From the NCBI GenBank assembly GCA_000727475.1, contig KL647313.1, positions 849,665 through 913,664 on the forward strand: 64,000 nucleotides of DNA. The letters are read 5' to 3'. The position numbers and the translations under genes were made by a program. Positions 42,101 to 51,735 of the stretch are shown here, in pieces. Every line of letters starts with the position of its first letter. The first letter of the stretch is position 1. Origin of the DNA: Sarcocystis neurona (Eukaryota > Apicomplexa > Conoidasida > Eucoccidiorida > Sarcocystidae). The notes under the pieces were generated by a model. It had not been told where the DNA came from. It worked only from the letters and a program-made list of their open reading frames with translations, and searched no databases.

Positions 42101-44726
42101 ACAAAGCAGGAGCCAGCGAAGAAGAACCGGACGCACCAGTTGCTGCTGCTGCCGCTCCTGACGGCTCGTCTGGTTGCTGCAGAGAAGCAGCTGCAGAACC
42201 CGCAGCAGCTCTTAGGTCGCTGCCTTCATCCCCCTCCCCGTGCTGCAGCATCTTCTCCCCGCTGCAGCCGCCAGACGCAGCAGCCCCAGCCCCGCCGCTG
42301 CTCTCTTGTCCGTCCGAGCTCTTCGCAGGTGCTGCTGCTGTTGCTCCTGCTGCTGCTGCCGCTGTTTGCTGCTGCTGCTGCGTTTGCTGCCATTCCTCCA
42401 GGCCCACGCGGAAAACTTCGACGAGACGATCGATACGGCCCTGCGACCCCCGGTGCCAGTCGAAGGATGAAGAAGAAGACGAAGACACGCCGCCGCTGCT
42501 GCTGTTTTTGCTGCTGCCGCTCCTCTTCCACGGTCCCGCGGCCCCCCCTCCCCCTCCCGGCGCTGCTGCGGCGCAGCCTTCTGCGCTGCCGCTGCTGCTG
42601 CCGGGACCTGCTGCGGCGGCTTCCTGACTCGCACGCCGGCCCCACCACCGCATGCCTGCAGCAGCAGCCGCGATTCTGCCGCAGAAGCCTGCTGCTTCGT
42701 CTTCCTCTTTCCTGTTTCTTCCTCCCCTCTTGCTGCTGCTGCCGCTCCTCGACGCCGCAGCAGACGCAGAAGAGGCAGAAGCAGCAGCACGCAGGGCCAT
42801 CCGAGTTGCAGCAGCCGCCAAAGCCCGCCGACGCGACTGCCGTTGCCGCTGCTTCACGTGGAGCCCGCCGACCCCAGGAGAGACAGCGTGGCTGCTTCCG
42901 CTCCCAGATTCTTTTCCCTTTTCTGAGTCTTCTTCCTCCTCCTCATCACCAGCAGTGTACTCTTCTTCTTCTTTCTCGCTGCAGGACGACAGTGAACTCT
43001 CTGCTGCTGCCGCTGCTGCAGCCCGCGCGACGCCAGCAGCAGCCTTCTTGCGCTTTCCTACTGCCCGACCGGGGATGACGCACGGGCTGCTGCCTCTGCT
43101 TTCTCTCTCTTCCTCTTCCTCGTCGTCCGCTTCTGCTTCTTCTCCTTCGTGCTTGCTCTTGCTGCTCTCGCCGCTGCCCGTTGCTAACGAAGAAGAAACT
43201 GCAAGAAGAGCAGCAGGACCGTCCCCCGCGCTTGCAACAGCAGCAGCAGCACAAGGCGGCGCCGCAAACGAAGCAGCAGCAGTTGTTTCCCCACACGTGT
43301 GTGTGTTGTCATCTCCCTCTCCCGCTTCTTTCACTCTGCTCCTGCTGCTGCTCTCCGTCTTCTGCTGCTGCTCCTCCCTCTCTGCCTCACTTTCTTCGAC
43401 GCTGCTCACGCCGCTGCTGCTATCTCTGCTGCTCTTCTTCTGCCTCTTTCCCCTTCTGCCGCTCCCGGCTCTGTGGCGCCTGCGGCTTCTCTCTTCTGCT
43501 GCTGCGGCTGCTGCCTGCATCCCTCGTCCTCGACTGCTGCTGCTGCACCCTCCCCGCGCCACGTACTCCGTCGCTGCTACATTCTCGCTTATATCCTCTT
43601 CCTGCTGCTCTTCGGCTGCCGCCCCTCCGCTCCGACGCGTCTGTTGCTTCTGTTTCTTCTTCTGTTGCTGCTCACCGCCGCTTGCCGAGTGCGAGTTTGT
43701 AGACGAAAAGTGAGAGCGTTGCCTCTTACCTTTTTGCTGCTCTTCTCCCCTGTCGCTACTTTTCTTCTTCTTCTCACGTCCTGCTGCAGCAGGTGCCCTC
43801 GCTGCTCCTGCCGCCTCGCTTCCTGCTGCGGCTCCTGCTGCTGGAAATGCTGCGTCTCTCCCTTCTACTACGACGCGTGCTGTTTTGTCGTCTGCGAAGT
43901 CTTCCGCCCTGCGCCGCCGTCTTGCAAGCAAGCCGGCCCGCGGCAAACCTCCTTCTGCTGCCACTGGGCAGCTGCTGCTGCCTACCGGCTTGACGCTGCT
44001 GCTGCTGCTCAACCCCCCGCTGCTGGGAAGCTGCGGCAAACAGCTGCTCTCCCGGCTACTGCTGGTTTCGACAGTCGTCGCTGCGGCCACCACCATACCT
44101 GCCGCAGCAGCAGTAGCAGCGGCTGGCGTGGGCGTGAGCACCCCGCGCTTCGACCGCCGTGGAGCCCTACGGTGCCTGCTGCTGCAGCGCCAGCAGACGA
44201 TACAGAAGTCCGCCTCTGCTGGGAATCTCTTCCACACGAACGGCAGCTGCACCGGGTGCTGCACGTCCACAGGCGTCGCGGCCGTCGAGCGCTGCAGAGT
44301 CTCCCACGACAGTCTCCGCAGCGTCAAGATCCGCTGCTGTTGCTGCTGCTCTTGCAGCTGCTCTTGTTGCTGTTCATCGTCAACAATGGCGCATCCCGTC
44401 AACCAAAGAGGCGTCCCCGCCGCCGCCGCGGGCAGCACCCACGTGTCTTCTTCGGTGATGGTGCTGCTGCTCCTGTTGCTGCCGCAGGCGACCGTGACGC
44501 AGGACAGCTGGCTGCTGCTCACCCTGCTGTTGCTCTTCTTCTGCTCCCCGCTGCTGCCGCTGTTCACAAGCGGTGTGTACCGCCACCGAGGAGCGGGCGC
44601 ATCATCCGGAGCAGCAAAGACGTGATTGCAGCGGCAGCAGCGGAAGTAACGGACGTCCGGGTTACGGGCAGCGACGTACTTGCGATAGACCGGCAGCACG
44701 CGCCACTGCTGCAGTTGCGAGGCAGG
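39189..44726 (-). CDS. BAH/TFIIS-domain protein, C-terminal frame (Cys4 zinc module and TFIIS central domain)
   Basis: The open frame runs about 1,845 codons to the TAG at 39191-39189. It starts inside the preceding frame with YRKYVAARNPDVRYFRCCRC, then a Ser/Gln insertion, then ADFCIVCWRC. The two Cys-x2-Cys pairs look like one zinc-binding module split by low complexity. At about 42030-41740 comes a TFIIS central (TFS2M) domain: RFFELLCNLK, ELRIKVLSGQLPTQQLVSME, then a Glu/Arg-rich helix. That is the three-helix bundle used in Pol II elongation factors and chromatin proteins. A basic, Ser/Glu-rich tail with EEKSSS-type repeats follows. It ends with a conserved-looking helix pair (YNCDRYTPGAVKERLQRLL and YKAMAAALYRYLDIGYQRVK). 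Expected to act in the nucleus. The combination of BAH with TFS2M is known in plant proteins such as AIPP3. Joining to the upstream frame is inferred. Confidence 0.75.
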   Translation of the reverse strand, partial: PASQLQQWRVLPVYRKYVAARNPDVRYFRCCRCNHVFAAPDDAPAPRWRYTPLVNSGSSGEQKKSNSRVSSSQLSCVTVACGSNRSSSTITEEDTWVLPAAAAGTPLWLTGCAIVDDEQQQEQLQEQQQQQRILTLRRLSWETLQRSTAATPVDVQHPVQLPFVWKRFPAEADFCIVCWRCSSRHRRAPRRSKRGVLTPTPAAATAAAAGMVVAAATTVETSSSRESSCLPQLPSSGGLSSSSSVKPVGSSSCPVAAEGGLPRAGLLARRRRRAEDFADDKTARVVVEGRDAAFPAAGAAAGSEAAGAARAPAAAGREKKKKSSDRGEEQQKGKRQRSHFSSTNSHSASGGEQQQKKKQKQQTRRSGGAAAEEQQEEDISENVAATEYVARGGCSSSSRGRGMQAAAAAAEERSRRRHRAGSGRRGKRQKKSSRDSSSGVSSVEESEAEREEQQQKTESSSRSRVKEAGEGDDNTHTCGETTAAASFAAPPCAAAAVASAGDGPAALLAVSSSLATGSGESSKSKHEGEEAEADDEEEEERESRGSSPCVIPGRAVGKRKKAAAGVARAAAAAAAESSLSSCSEKEEEEYTAGDEEEEEDSEKGKESGSGSSHAVSPGVGGLHVKQRQRQSRRRALAAAATRMALRAAASASSASAAASRSGSSSKRGGRNRKEEDEAAGFCGRIAAAAAGMRWWGRRASQEAAAAGPGSSSGSAEGCAAAAPGGGGGAAGPWKRSGSSKNSSSGGVSSSSSSSFDWHRGSQGRIDRLVEVFRVGLEEWQQTQQQQQTAAAAAGATAAAPAKSSDGQESSGGAGAAASGGCSGEKMLQHGEGDEGSDLRAAAGSAAASLQQPDEPSGAAAAATGASGSSSLAPALSGSEDAGTAVAAGGMAAGQRESGGGGALVFETAEACAAAVHAAFQLQHGNLDSRRQKQRFFELLCNLKRSSSTELRIKVLSGQLPTQQLVSMEPAELAPAAVIKEREEERERHFREAVLLQETPADVLARSRNAARVAAVSEAYADDLDNVPAAAAAGAAAGGPAAAAASEAGGGVEAGTAAGVRKAAAAAPGLLQQQRQRQLQQQAKRRRRRAGEDGEPQQRRSGEEDVKSDDEEAAALGRSKRKWKRRKKKKYRSSGETRCEEEEKEEEERERQPGGASETPAQSRGKKQQEEIKEQHEQQQQREEKSILERQGESEKSRRKRRAGAAAERGEAPESKAGQRWAAADVVSSGDSSSDSSRESNSSRKKKKGGTAVARGTGEKHQKETDNEGKEESSEGGKQRQGHRGADAETSSSSSGDSSEGSSSSEGSSSSEGSSSSGGSSSSSESSTSSVSSTSGESGESSSRESSVLSKKKTWKSRSNSNSLVQAGGSENKKVLRRRRLVREGTESQHGPSASAAATGRQSRRKSQLLGAVAATAAGSGEKRGQQLDSTTSSVSSSSSDSGSENSSSSDSESSISSKGEGSTSGEEKNTKVKQEHSVRKMRSGSSGSSNLRLLLQKAKGKQNRGEEERQHENEAAASAAEVTEKTDGKRGSSNETAAQHVGAEEKQKQQQEQQTPQQQLECLKKLFAAEDAAAAASGEAAADSSSSSSSGTAEGEDSSSSRGKKERAAGAEGAAENSSDSSAAAAGGRGDGEAGTAAARKEGKGGGEGAAPGTGKSQKQQQRRTQKHVAFSVDTKAGDGPAREQQQQQKQQQQKRVTRARKQLSRLPQLLPHSGDSQQQGQQRLSKRSGSTGAEADVAGERAAAEGGAAAGLEAPYNCDRYTPGAVKERLQRLLDGLAAAAAATPPKREEEAEVAQPQQQQQRKQQQRLAAAALDYKAMAAALYRYLDIGYQRVKKELQQARRR

Positions 44727-47050
44727 ACCCCCCCCCCCCCTGCGGCGAATGCGTCATTTCCTGTGTCCTCGGCTGCAGCAGCAGCAGCAAGAGCAGCAGG
44801 AAGCGCAGCAGCAGCAGCAAGATTTCTCCCGGCACCAGCAGCCTCTCCCCCGACCGGAGATTTGTTGACGCGGCGGAAGCGCGTGATATCCGCCAGCAAC
44901 GACGGCTGAAAGCCCTGCTCAATATCATGAGAATGTCGGTAGAACAGCACCTCAGAAAGACCCGCTGCATCATCGTCTTCTTCCTCGTCGTCCTGCGCGT
45001 CTTTCTCTTCTTCTCTATCTCCCCCTGGGTCCTTCTCGTTCTCCTCGCCGGCCCGCTGTTCCTGTGCGGCCTTCCCGCCGCCTGCCGCGGCCTCTTTCGC
45101 CTCCTCCTGCGGCAGCTGCTCGTCGTCCCGACTCCCGTGCTTCTGCTGCTGCTGCAGCCGCTGCTGCTGCTGTCTCGACTTATGCTGCTGCTGCTGCTGA
45201 CGCCCCGACGACGGACTGCTCCCGCCGCCGCTGCCGTCTTCCGACCGCCGAACGAGCGGCGGAAAGCTGCGCCGTAGGCACCAGCGCGAGTAGTGCTCCA
45301 CTTTCACCTTTTCCTTGATACTCTGTATGGGATTTGCATCGCAGAAATTAATAGCAGGAATTATCTCGTAGTGACTGTAGACCTCCACCGGCAGCAGCGG
45401 ACATGCCTCCCGCCGCAGGTCCCGAGGCTCCCATCCCCAGCGACACAAAATATGCCCCCCCCCTGCGGCCCCACTGCTGCTGCTGTTGCTGTCGTTGCTG
45501 TTGCTGGTCCCGCTGCTGTTGCTGGTCCCGCTGCTGCTGCTGCTCGAGCTGCTGCTACTGCTGTCGCCGCTGCTGCTGCTCGGTTCCGGAGGAATGTAGG
45601 CGACGATCTGCGCTACCCAGTCGCGGTCCCCCGAGCTTTTCAGCCGCACCCACTCATGCAAGTAGTACGGCTCTGCTGCAAGATAGAATAATCCCACGCG
45701 CTGCTGCTTCCTATCCCTTCCGGCTCCTGCCGCGGGCTCACCGGCTGCGGACGACGGAGACGGCGGAGACGACGGAGACGGCAGCGAACACGCGTCCGAA
45801 GAAGACTCGCCACCTTCTGCGTCTTCGCCCGCTCTTGCTGCTGCTTCTGCTGCCGTTGCTCCTGCTGTCGCTGCTGACGCCGCTTCTGCCGGCTCTGTGC
45901 CGGGAAGAAGTGCCTGCGTCGCTCCGCGCGTCATCTTCGCCTGGTTCGCCACCGCTGCTGCTAAGGCTACATCACCTGGTGCTGTTAGCGCAGCGCGCGC
46001 TCCCGCTGCTGCTACCGCTCTCCCACCCGACGAGGAGGAGAGCAAAAACGCGCCGGAAGAGGAGGAGGAGGACAAAGACGTGCACACGTCGCTGGGGGAC
46101 GAAGGACCTACTGCTGCTGCTGCTGCATCTGCGGATGTGGGGTCAAGAACGTGCGGGAATTCTGCTGTGGCAGTTGCCCGGGCGGCAGCAGCAACAGCAG
46201 CGGGTCGTCCTCTCACCAAGTGTGAGGTCGTCTGCTGCTGCTGGACTTGCGGCTGCTGAAGCAGTGGCTGCTGCGGCTCCTGTAAAATCTGCTGCTGCTG
46301 GGGCTCCTGTAAAATCTGCTGCTGCTGGGGCTCCTGTAAAATCTGCTGCTGCTGCGGCTTCTGTAAAATCTGCCGCTGCTGCTGCTGCGTGTGGGAGGGC
46401 ACCAGAGCGGCGCCGCACGCAGACGGGAGCGTGACGTGGTGCTGCTGCCGTTGCTGTTGCCAGAGAGTGTGAAGTTGCTGCCGCTGCTGCACTGCTGCTG
46501 CTGACTGCGGCAACACGCGCGAGGCAGCCTGCCCCTGCTGCTGCAACGTGCGTAGGAGGGGGGACCCGTTCAGCGCGAATGCCACGTGTTGCTGCTGCGA
46601 CAGGCTTGAGAGTTCCTCCTGCTGCTGCTGGAGTGCTGCGGCGTCCTGCTGAAGCAGGTACCGCTTGTGCTGCTGCAGCAGGACTTCACGTGGCTGCAGT
46701 GTGTGCGCGTCCTGCTGCTGGACGCCTCCTGCTTGCTCCTGCAGCGTCTGGGGCGGCTGCTGGCGCAGCTCCAGCACGGCCGTGTGCTGCGCAGACGCAC
46801 ACGGCGCAGCAGAAGCTGCCGCAGAAGACGCCTGCAGCGTTCTGCCACACCCTGGCGCAGCAGCTGCAGGATCAAAAACGTCCGCACCGACGACTGTAGG
46901 AAGAGCAGCAGCAGCAGGAAACGGAGCACCACACGCACCGCCACGTGGAGGAGCTGCAGCAGTGGGAGACAGAGCAGCAGCAGGAGACAGGGCGCAGTCG
47001 GGCTGCAGCAGATGGCTCTGCTGACACACACGCTCTCCGTACTGCTGCAT
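44564..47050 (-). CDS. BAH-domain chromatin protein, N-terminal frame of the same gene
   Basis: The frame opens at an ATG at 47050 and stays open to a TAG ending at 44564. The first 450 residues are Gln/Ala/Ser-rich and include a 9-residue tandem repeat. The BAH region starts near 45695 with YYLHEWVRLKSSGDRDWVAQ and continues through RWGWEPRDL, EVYSHYEIIPAINF and QSIKEKVKV to EVLFYRHSHDIEQGF near 44925. It is interrupted by Ser/Gly and Gln/Glu insertions. BAH domains bind nucleosomes or methylated histone tails in chromatin regulators. After the BAH region this frame becomes Ala runs and random-looking sequence, while the neighbouring frame becomes coding-like, so the true protein switches frames near the C13 tract. 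Upstream, the same frame continues as a Gln-rich coiled-coil-like stretch past a single TAG at 47089-47087, so the start is uncertain. Confidence 0.75.
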   Translation of the reverse strand: MQQYGERVCQQSHLLQPDCALSPAAALSPTAAAPPRGGACGAPFPAAAALPTVVGADVFDPAAAAPGCGRTLQASSAAASAAPCASAQHTAVLELRQQPPQTLQEQAGGVQQQDAHTLQPREVLLQQHKRYLLQQDAAALQQQQEELSSLSQQQHVAFALNGSPLLRTLQQQGQAASRVLPQSAAAVQQRQQLHTLWQQQRQQHHVTLPSACGAALVPSHTQQQQRQILQKPQQQQILQEPQQQQILQEPQQQQILQEPQQPLLQQPQVQQQQTTSHLVRGRPAAVAAAARATATAEFPHVLDPTSADAAAAAVGPSSPSDVCTSLSSSSSSGAFLLSSSSGGRAVAAAGARAALTAPGDVALAAAVANQAKMTRGATQALLPGTEPAEAASAATAGATAAEAAARAGEDAEGGESSSDACSLPSPSSPPSPSSAAGEPAAGAGRDRKQQRVGLFYLAAEPYYLHEWVRLKSSGDRDWVAQIVAYIPPEPSSSSGDSSSSSSSSSSSGTSNSSGTSNSNDSNSSSSGAAGGGHILCRWGWEPRDLRREACPLLPVEVYSHYEIIPAINFCDANPIQSIKEKVKVEHYSRWCLRRSFPPLVRRSEDGSGGGSSPSSGRQQQQQHKSRQQQQRLQQQQKHGSRDDEQLPQEEAKEAAAGGGKAAQEQRAGEENEKDPGGDREEEKDAQDDEEEDDDAAGLSEVLFYRHSHDIEQGFQPSLLADITRFRRVNKSPVGGEAAGAGRNLAAAAALPAALAAAAAAEDTGNDAFAAGGGGVLPRNCSSGACCRSIASTSLPVTRTSVTSAAAAAITSLLLRMMRPLLGGGTHRL
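44728..44740. other. C13 homopolymer at the BAH/TFIIS frame switch
   Basis: A run of 13 C (13 G on the coding strand). A length of 11 or 14 would join the BAH frame directly to the zinc/TFIIS frame without a stop. It is either a sequencing or assembly length error, a natural slippage site, or part of a small intron; no GTRAG donor is evident nearby. Confidence 0.8.
46268..46384 (-). repeat. 27-bp coding minisatellite (QQQQILQEP repeat)
   Basis: Four near-identical copies begin at 46275, 46302, 46329 and 46356, with a constant 27-bp period. They encode a nine-residue repeat in the N-terminal region of the BAH protein. The conserved TAAAAT core distinguishes it from surrounding CTG repeats. 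Confidence 0.9.
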
Positions 47051-50000
47051 GCTGATATACACCTCTCCGGTCCTACGCTGCAGCTGCTACACAAGCTCCT
47101 GCTGCTGCTTCAACCGCCTGGTGGTGCGACGTTTCTCCTGCCCCTGCTGCGAACCTGCTAGGCTGTCGCGCGCCTTCCCTCTGCTGCTGCCCCTTCGTCC
47201 GTCCCCACCGTTTCTGCTGCTGCCGCTACGTGCGTGTCTGCTGTTTTGCCGCCTCACCGCACAGCAGCAGACAGCGCTGCTCTTGCTGCTGCGCAAGTGC
47301 TGCTGCTGTGCAAGTGTTGGTGCTGCGCAAGCGTTGCTGCTGCGCTGCTGCTGCCGCCGCAGGCCTTTCTACTTCGCGCGTACGGCTGCTGGTGCTTCTC
47401 TTCTTCCCTTCTGCTGCCCCGCGGCTGTTGCTGCTGCTGCTGCGTTGCTTCTCCCCCCGAACCATGCGTACACAGCAAGATACGTACCCGTTCTTCCGGT
47501 CGCGCGTCTCTTCCCGTGACTGTCTTTCCTCCAGAAAAGTCCGCAGGCTCTGCCCGCGGTCAAGCCAAAGTCCACGGCGAGGTGTGGGGAGGGCAGCAGA
47601 CGCGGAGAAGCTGCTCTCCTGCAGCAGCAGGTGTGGCACTCCTAGGACGCCAGAGAGATCCAAAGAAGGGGTCGCGGGGGAACCTCTGCGGCGCGTATCT
47701 CCTGCTGCTCCCTGGCGCTGGAAAACGAAGTTTGCACAGTGAAGGAGGATACACTGGCAGAGCAAGTACGACAGATGCCCCCTCTGTCTACATATATACA
47801 TATATTTACATATATATGGACCTTCACGTGGACATCTTCTGTAATCCCACAGACACGTGCGCGGTCTATGTATATCACTCGATCCACGTCTAAGCGTGTA
47901 TCTACATATATACATATATATATATCCTTGGGTGCATGTACACCGTCTATATATATTTCATCCTTGACAGTATCTGCCCATATACATACATATATATATA
48001 TATATATACTCGCATATACGTCGTCTACACATACCTTATCCAGCTAAATGTGGCTCCATATATATGTATGTATGGGCAGGGGGACGTGCACGAGCACCTG
48101 GGTGGGTTGCTGTACTGCTCTGTATCGGTGTACGTATATAGATGTGTATGTGTACGTGACACAGATGCATCCACGTCTGCACCAGTACAGAAAGACGACT
48201 AGGGTAATGGATGGAAGGTATGCGAAAATTATACAAACACATATATATATGTATATGTATATATATATGCGCGTGAAAACTCATAGCTATACTTAGGATA
48301 CATATGTATGTACATATATCTATGTATATATATGTGCATGAGAACTCACACTTACACTTACGAAAATACTTGTAACCCTACATACACATGCGCGCACACA
48401 CGTATGTCCAGATCGGCAGACATATATATATATATATATATATATTTGTACATGTATATATATATATATATAGGTTGTATACCTGTGTATAGATATACAT
48501 ATAGACTTATAGCTGAGGACGTTTCTGTGTGGAGAAAGAAGAGAGGGAAGCGAGAGGAGAAGGAGGGGGAGGGCGGAGAGAAAACGACGCTTCACACAAA
48601 TAGGGCAGGGGTGGAGAAGAGAATTCCACGGGAATGTGGAGGCGACGGAAAGTGCTGGTGCAGAAGCCAAAGTGACTACGGCGCACTTCCCTCGAGTAAA
48701 TGCGAAGAAAAGCTTCCCTCGCAGAAAGTTCCACCTACGATGAAACGTACGGCCTGCACCACAAAAGGAGTCTACACCCACGTAGATGTTTATATATGTA
48801 TACATATGTGAATGGACGCGGATGCTTGAGCGTTTTTCTCTCTGTGTATGGATATATATGTATACACGTGTCTGCGTCACTTCTGCATGTATAAATATAT
48901 ATTAGTATATATGCAGGAGTGACCCAGGAAACAATATACATGTGTCTGTGTGTATGTATATATATGTGTGCGCAGGAGTGACGCACGAAAAAAAGATGTC
49001 CCCGGTGCGGTGGAACTTCAGCAGCAGACGGGTGACCCACGGGGCGGGAGGGGCAGTGAGAGAAGAGCCCCCGCCACAGAAGAGGAGACACCTACCTGCT
49101 ACTAGAGAGGCTGTCAGACGTAGGCCTCCACGGTAGGTGCGTCGCCCTGTACCTCCGCACACCTGTTGTATATACATGTTTCTGCAGCAGGACCGGGACA
49201 GGGATATGTGTAGACACATCCACGCAGATGTACACCGGGAGACGTGGTGGGTGGCGCGAAGAAGGAGGAAGCATCAAGGAGGGAGAGCAGCAGCACGGGA
49301 GTCGCCTGACTTTGGGAGAAAACACAAAGAGCGAAAGGGCGGAAGAGGGCATGGCAGAGACGAAGACGAAAGACGAGGAGGAGGAGGAGGAAAAGAAGCG
49401 GCAGCGCGGGGGGACGAGGGGAAGAAAAACGGACGGAGGTGGGAGACGAGAGGGAGCAGATGAAACCGAGGTGTACATACACCTGGATGCAGTACAAGAC
49501 GCAGTACGTGTACATACTCCTGGGTGCAGTGCAAGATGCTGTAGGTGTAAATACACCTGGATGCGGTGCAAGATGCAGTAGGTGTAGATACACCAGTGAA
49601 GCAGTGTCGACACACGCACCGTCGGTTCCCCGGCGGGCGAGCTGCTGCGAGAAAAGTAGACACGTGCGGGAAAAAAGTCCACGGGGACGCGGGATAAAGC
49701 GAGAGAGAACAACGCGGCAGAACGCTCCTACGTGTCCTGCTGCTTTCCTCTCGAAGGAGGGGAGAGAGAGACGCACCGAAGACAGAAGGGAGCAAGAGGA
49801 CAGCGGCTGCGTAACGAGGAAATGCGGGTGATCTACAGTAGTGCCCTTCAGAAAATTCGCAAGTTGAGAGCGTTTCTATGTGGAAGCAAGCGAAGGACGC
49901 AGGAAGGTCGCAAAAAAAAACGTCGTCGGTGAAGGGGAGAATGTAGAAGAGAAAGAATGAGGGGAAACAGGAAGTGACTGATACGTTTATGGAGGCTCTG

Positions 50001-50429
50001 CTCTCATCTGTGACTAAAGAAGTTTTGTTTTTCCTACGAACTCCCGCAACGGATTACAGCACGCGGCAGGGACCCACACATCAGCATCATCTTTGCAGCA
50101 GCACCCGCCGCAGGTGGGTGTCGCGCACAGGAAGATGAGGAAGAAAGAAGTCGCAGGAAACGAAGGTGAAGAAAAAGCGGGCGCCAAGCGCACAGACCCG
50201 GGAGTGAAAAATTTTCCCTGGAGTCACGGCGAAAACGAAGCGGGGAGGACAAGAGGAGAGGCCTAGAATTTTGCCATCGATATGTAGAATCAGAGGAGGA
50301 AATTAGTTCTCCTTATGCAGGGGTTGACTCTTCGTCCACAAAACGGTGCCTCTCCGCCGTTCGCGGTGGTGCAATGGCAGCCACGACGTAAAGACAGCAG
50401 CATTTGCAGCAGCGCATACAAGCTCGTGA
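47051..50429. other. 5' flank of the BAH gene, then a repeat-poor segment
   Basis: 47090-47480 still has CAG texture and may include upstream coding sequence of the BAH gene. 47780-48500 is dominated by TA and GTATAC simple sequence, with a GGTGCATGTACACC family site at 47931-47944. 48520-48740 and 49250-49470 are purine-rich. 49470-49599 is a 37-bp minisatellite. From 49640 to 50300 I see nothing assignable. Confidence 0.5.
49470..49599. repeat. 37-bp minisatellite built on the palindrome motif
   Basis: Four units begin at 49470, 49507, 49544 and 49581, a constant 37-bp period, the last incomplete. Each begins with a variant of GGTGTANATACACC followed by TGGATGCAGTGCAAGATGC-like sequence. 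It is the only place where the dispersed motif is tandemly amplified. Confidence 0.92.
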
Positions 50430-51440
50430 AGTGTTGCTGTTCCTGCACAGAGGCACACGCGTTGGAGCCACCTTCCTACTACTTTTTCTTCCTGCTTTCT
50501 CGGCGTCGCCTGCCGTGCGCTTCGTTCTTCTGCCCCGCTACCCCAGCGTTACGCGGCCAGCGGTGAAGATCGCTTCTTCACCGAGCGAGTACCGACGAAA
50601 CGCAGAAGGTTCGGAGTTGGGCTTGTCGTCCTCAAATCGCAGAACGCTGCTACACATGCCCTCCGGGATGTGCTTCCTGCTTCCCATTCCTCTGTGCAGT
50701 CACTGCCGCGCGCATGCGTTTGCTGCGGGTTCTGCTGCTGCCGCTCCCACTATTTTAGTGAGAGGCGTTCTGCGGCTCAGGTCGATGTGCTGCACCAGGC
50801 AGCACACAAGGGGACCCGCGTCGCGTGCCCCCGGGGTTTCATGATTTGCAAAAGCGGCTCCTGTAGAAGCAAGCGCAGGGAGCACACCAGGAGCGAAACA
50901 GTGCGGCAGCAGCACAGCACCACATCACAACAGCGCAAGCTGGTGCAGCAAGGCGAGACCAGGAAGGCGGCAAAGACAGCTCGAGGCAGCTGGCGCGAAA
51001 CATTACTCAACAGCATCAGCTGACTTGGGCTGCTGCAGCAGTTTGACCTGCAGCCGGCCGGCCAGAGCCGGAAGGACGAGCACGTTCAGAGAGAGAGGCA
51101 CACGACGGGGAGGAGGAGCAGCAACTGGGGCAGCGACGGGGCGGTCAGGAGCAACCGGCCAGCAGCACCAGCAGCAACGCCGCAGCCCACCCACGCGCAA
51201 AGCCCCACCCCACGAGCGAAGGCGGCCGGCAAGGGGACACCAACAAGAGCGACGACAACACTCGGGAGCGGTAACAGCAACAACACGGCAGTACGACATA
51301 ACATGAAAACAGCAGCAAATGTCGCACCAGCAGGGGATGCAGAAACGGCAGGTGCACCAGCAACACAGGGAAGAGGGGCACCTGCGGCAGAAGAGTTATT
51401 AGCAAGACCAGCAGCAGGAGGCGCACTCATCGCTTGGTGA
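50430..51440 (+). CDS. Coding-like frame with one internal TGA, function unknown
   Basis: After the TGA at 50427 this frame is open for 197 codons, meets one TGA at 51021-51023, and continues open for 138 more to the TGA at 51438. Both halves have ordinary composition, unlike the repeats around them: ERVPTKRRRFGVGLVVLKSQ and CPRGFMICKSGSCRSKRREH before the stop, PTPRAKAAGKGTPTRATTTL after it. There is a Cys cluster near 50705-50740 and basic residues throughout. No ATG lies near the beginning, so it may start by splicing. An opposing minus-strand frame (51430-51086) would encode a hydrophobic 114-residue peptide; I prefer the plus strand on codon texture. It could be a decayed gene, a two-exon gene or a transposon-derived frame. 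Confidence 0.33.
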
Positions 51441-51616
51441 GAAGCATCCGACTGGGAGACAGAATACGTGCACGTCTCGTACTACACAATCTGTGCAAAG
51501 GGAAAGATGCACTAAAACGGCAAGATGCACGTGCCATAGCAGCAACGAGATAGCTGCAATCGTGAAGTGCAGCATCTCGGCCACGCTCCCCGCAAAATGA
51601 GCGGCACAATGTTCTG

Positions 51617-51735
51617 GTTGTAGTAGTAGTAATAATAATAATAGTAGTAGGAGTAGTGGCAGTCGTAGTGGTCGTAGTGGTAGTAGTAGTAGGAGGAGGA
51701 GGAGTGCCAGCAGCAGCGGTAGTAGTGGTGGTACC
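51617..51735. repeat. GTA/TAG trinucleotide microsatellite
   Basis: Interrupted GTA, TAA and AGG triplets. It differs from the CAG class that dominates the rest of the window. In the minus orientation it yields Thr/Ile runs. Confidence 0.85.

Noticed and set aside
40126..42627. An 833-codon plus-strand frame rich in Leu/Ser/Cys opposite the TFIIS-domain gene
   Set aside because: Stop-free CTG repeats make this frame open. It lies over the recognisable TFIIS domain on the other strand and has no domain of its own.
48360..48380. An AACCCTA-like string considered as telomere-type repeat
   Set aside because: It is a single occurrence with no tandem array; no telomere-like block was found in the window.
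51086..51430. Minus-strand 114-codon ATG frame with two hydrophobic stretches, considered as a small membrane protein or the GPI tail of a surface antigen
   Set aside because: The plus-strand frame over the same DNA extends much further. No signal peptide, Cys pattern or upstream exon typical of Eimeria surface antigens was found.
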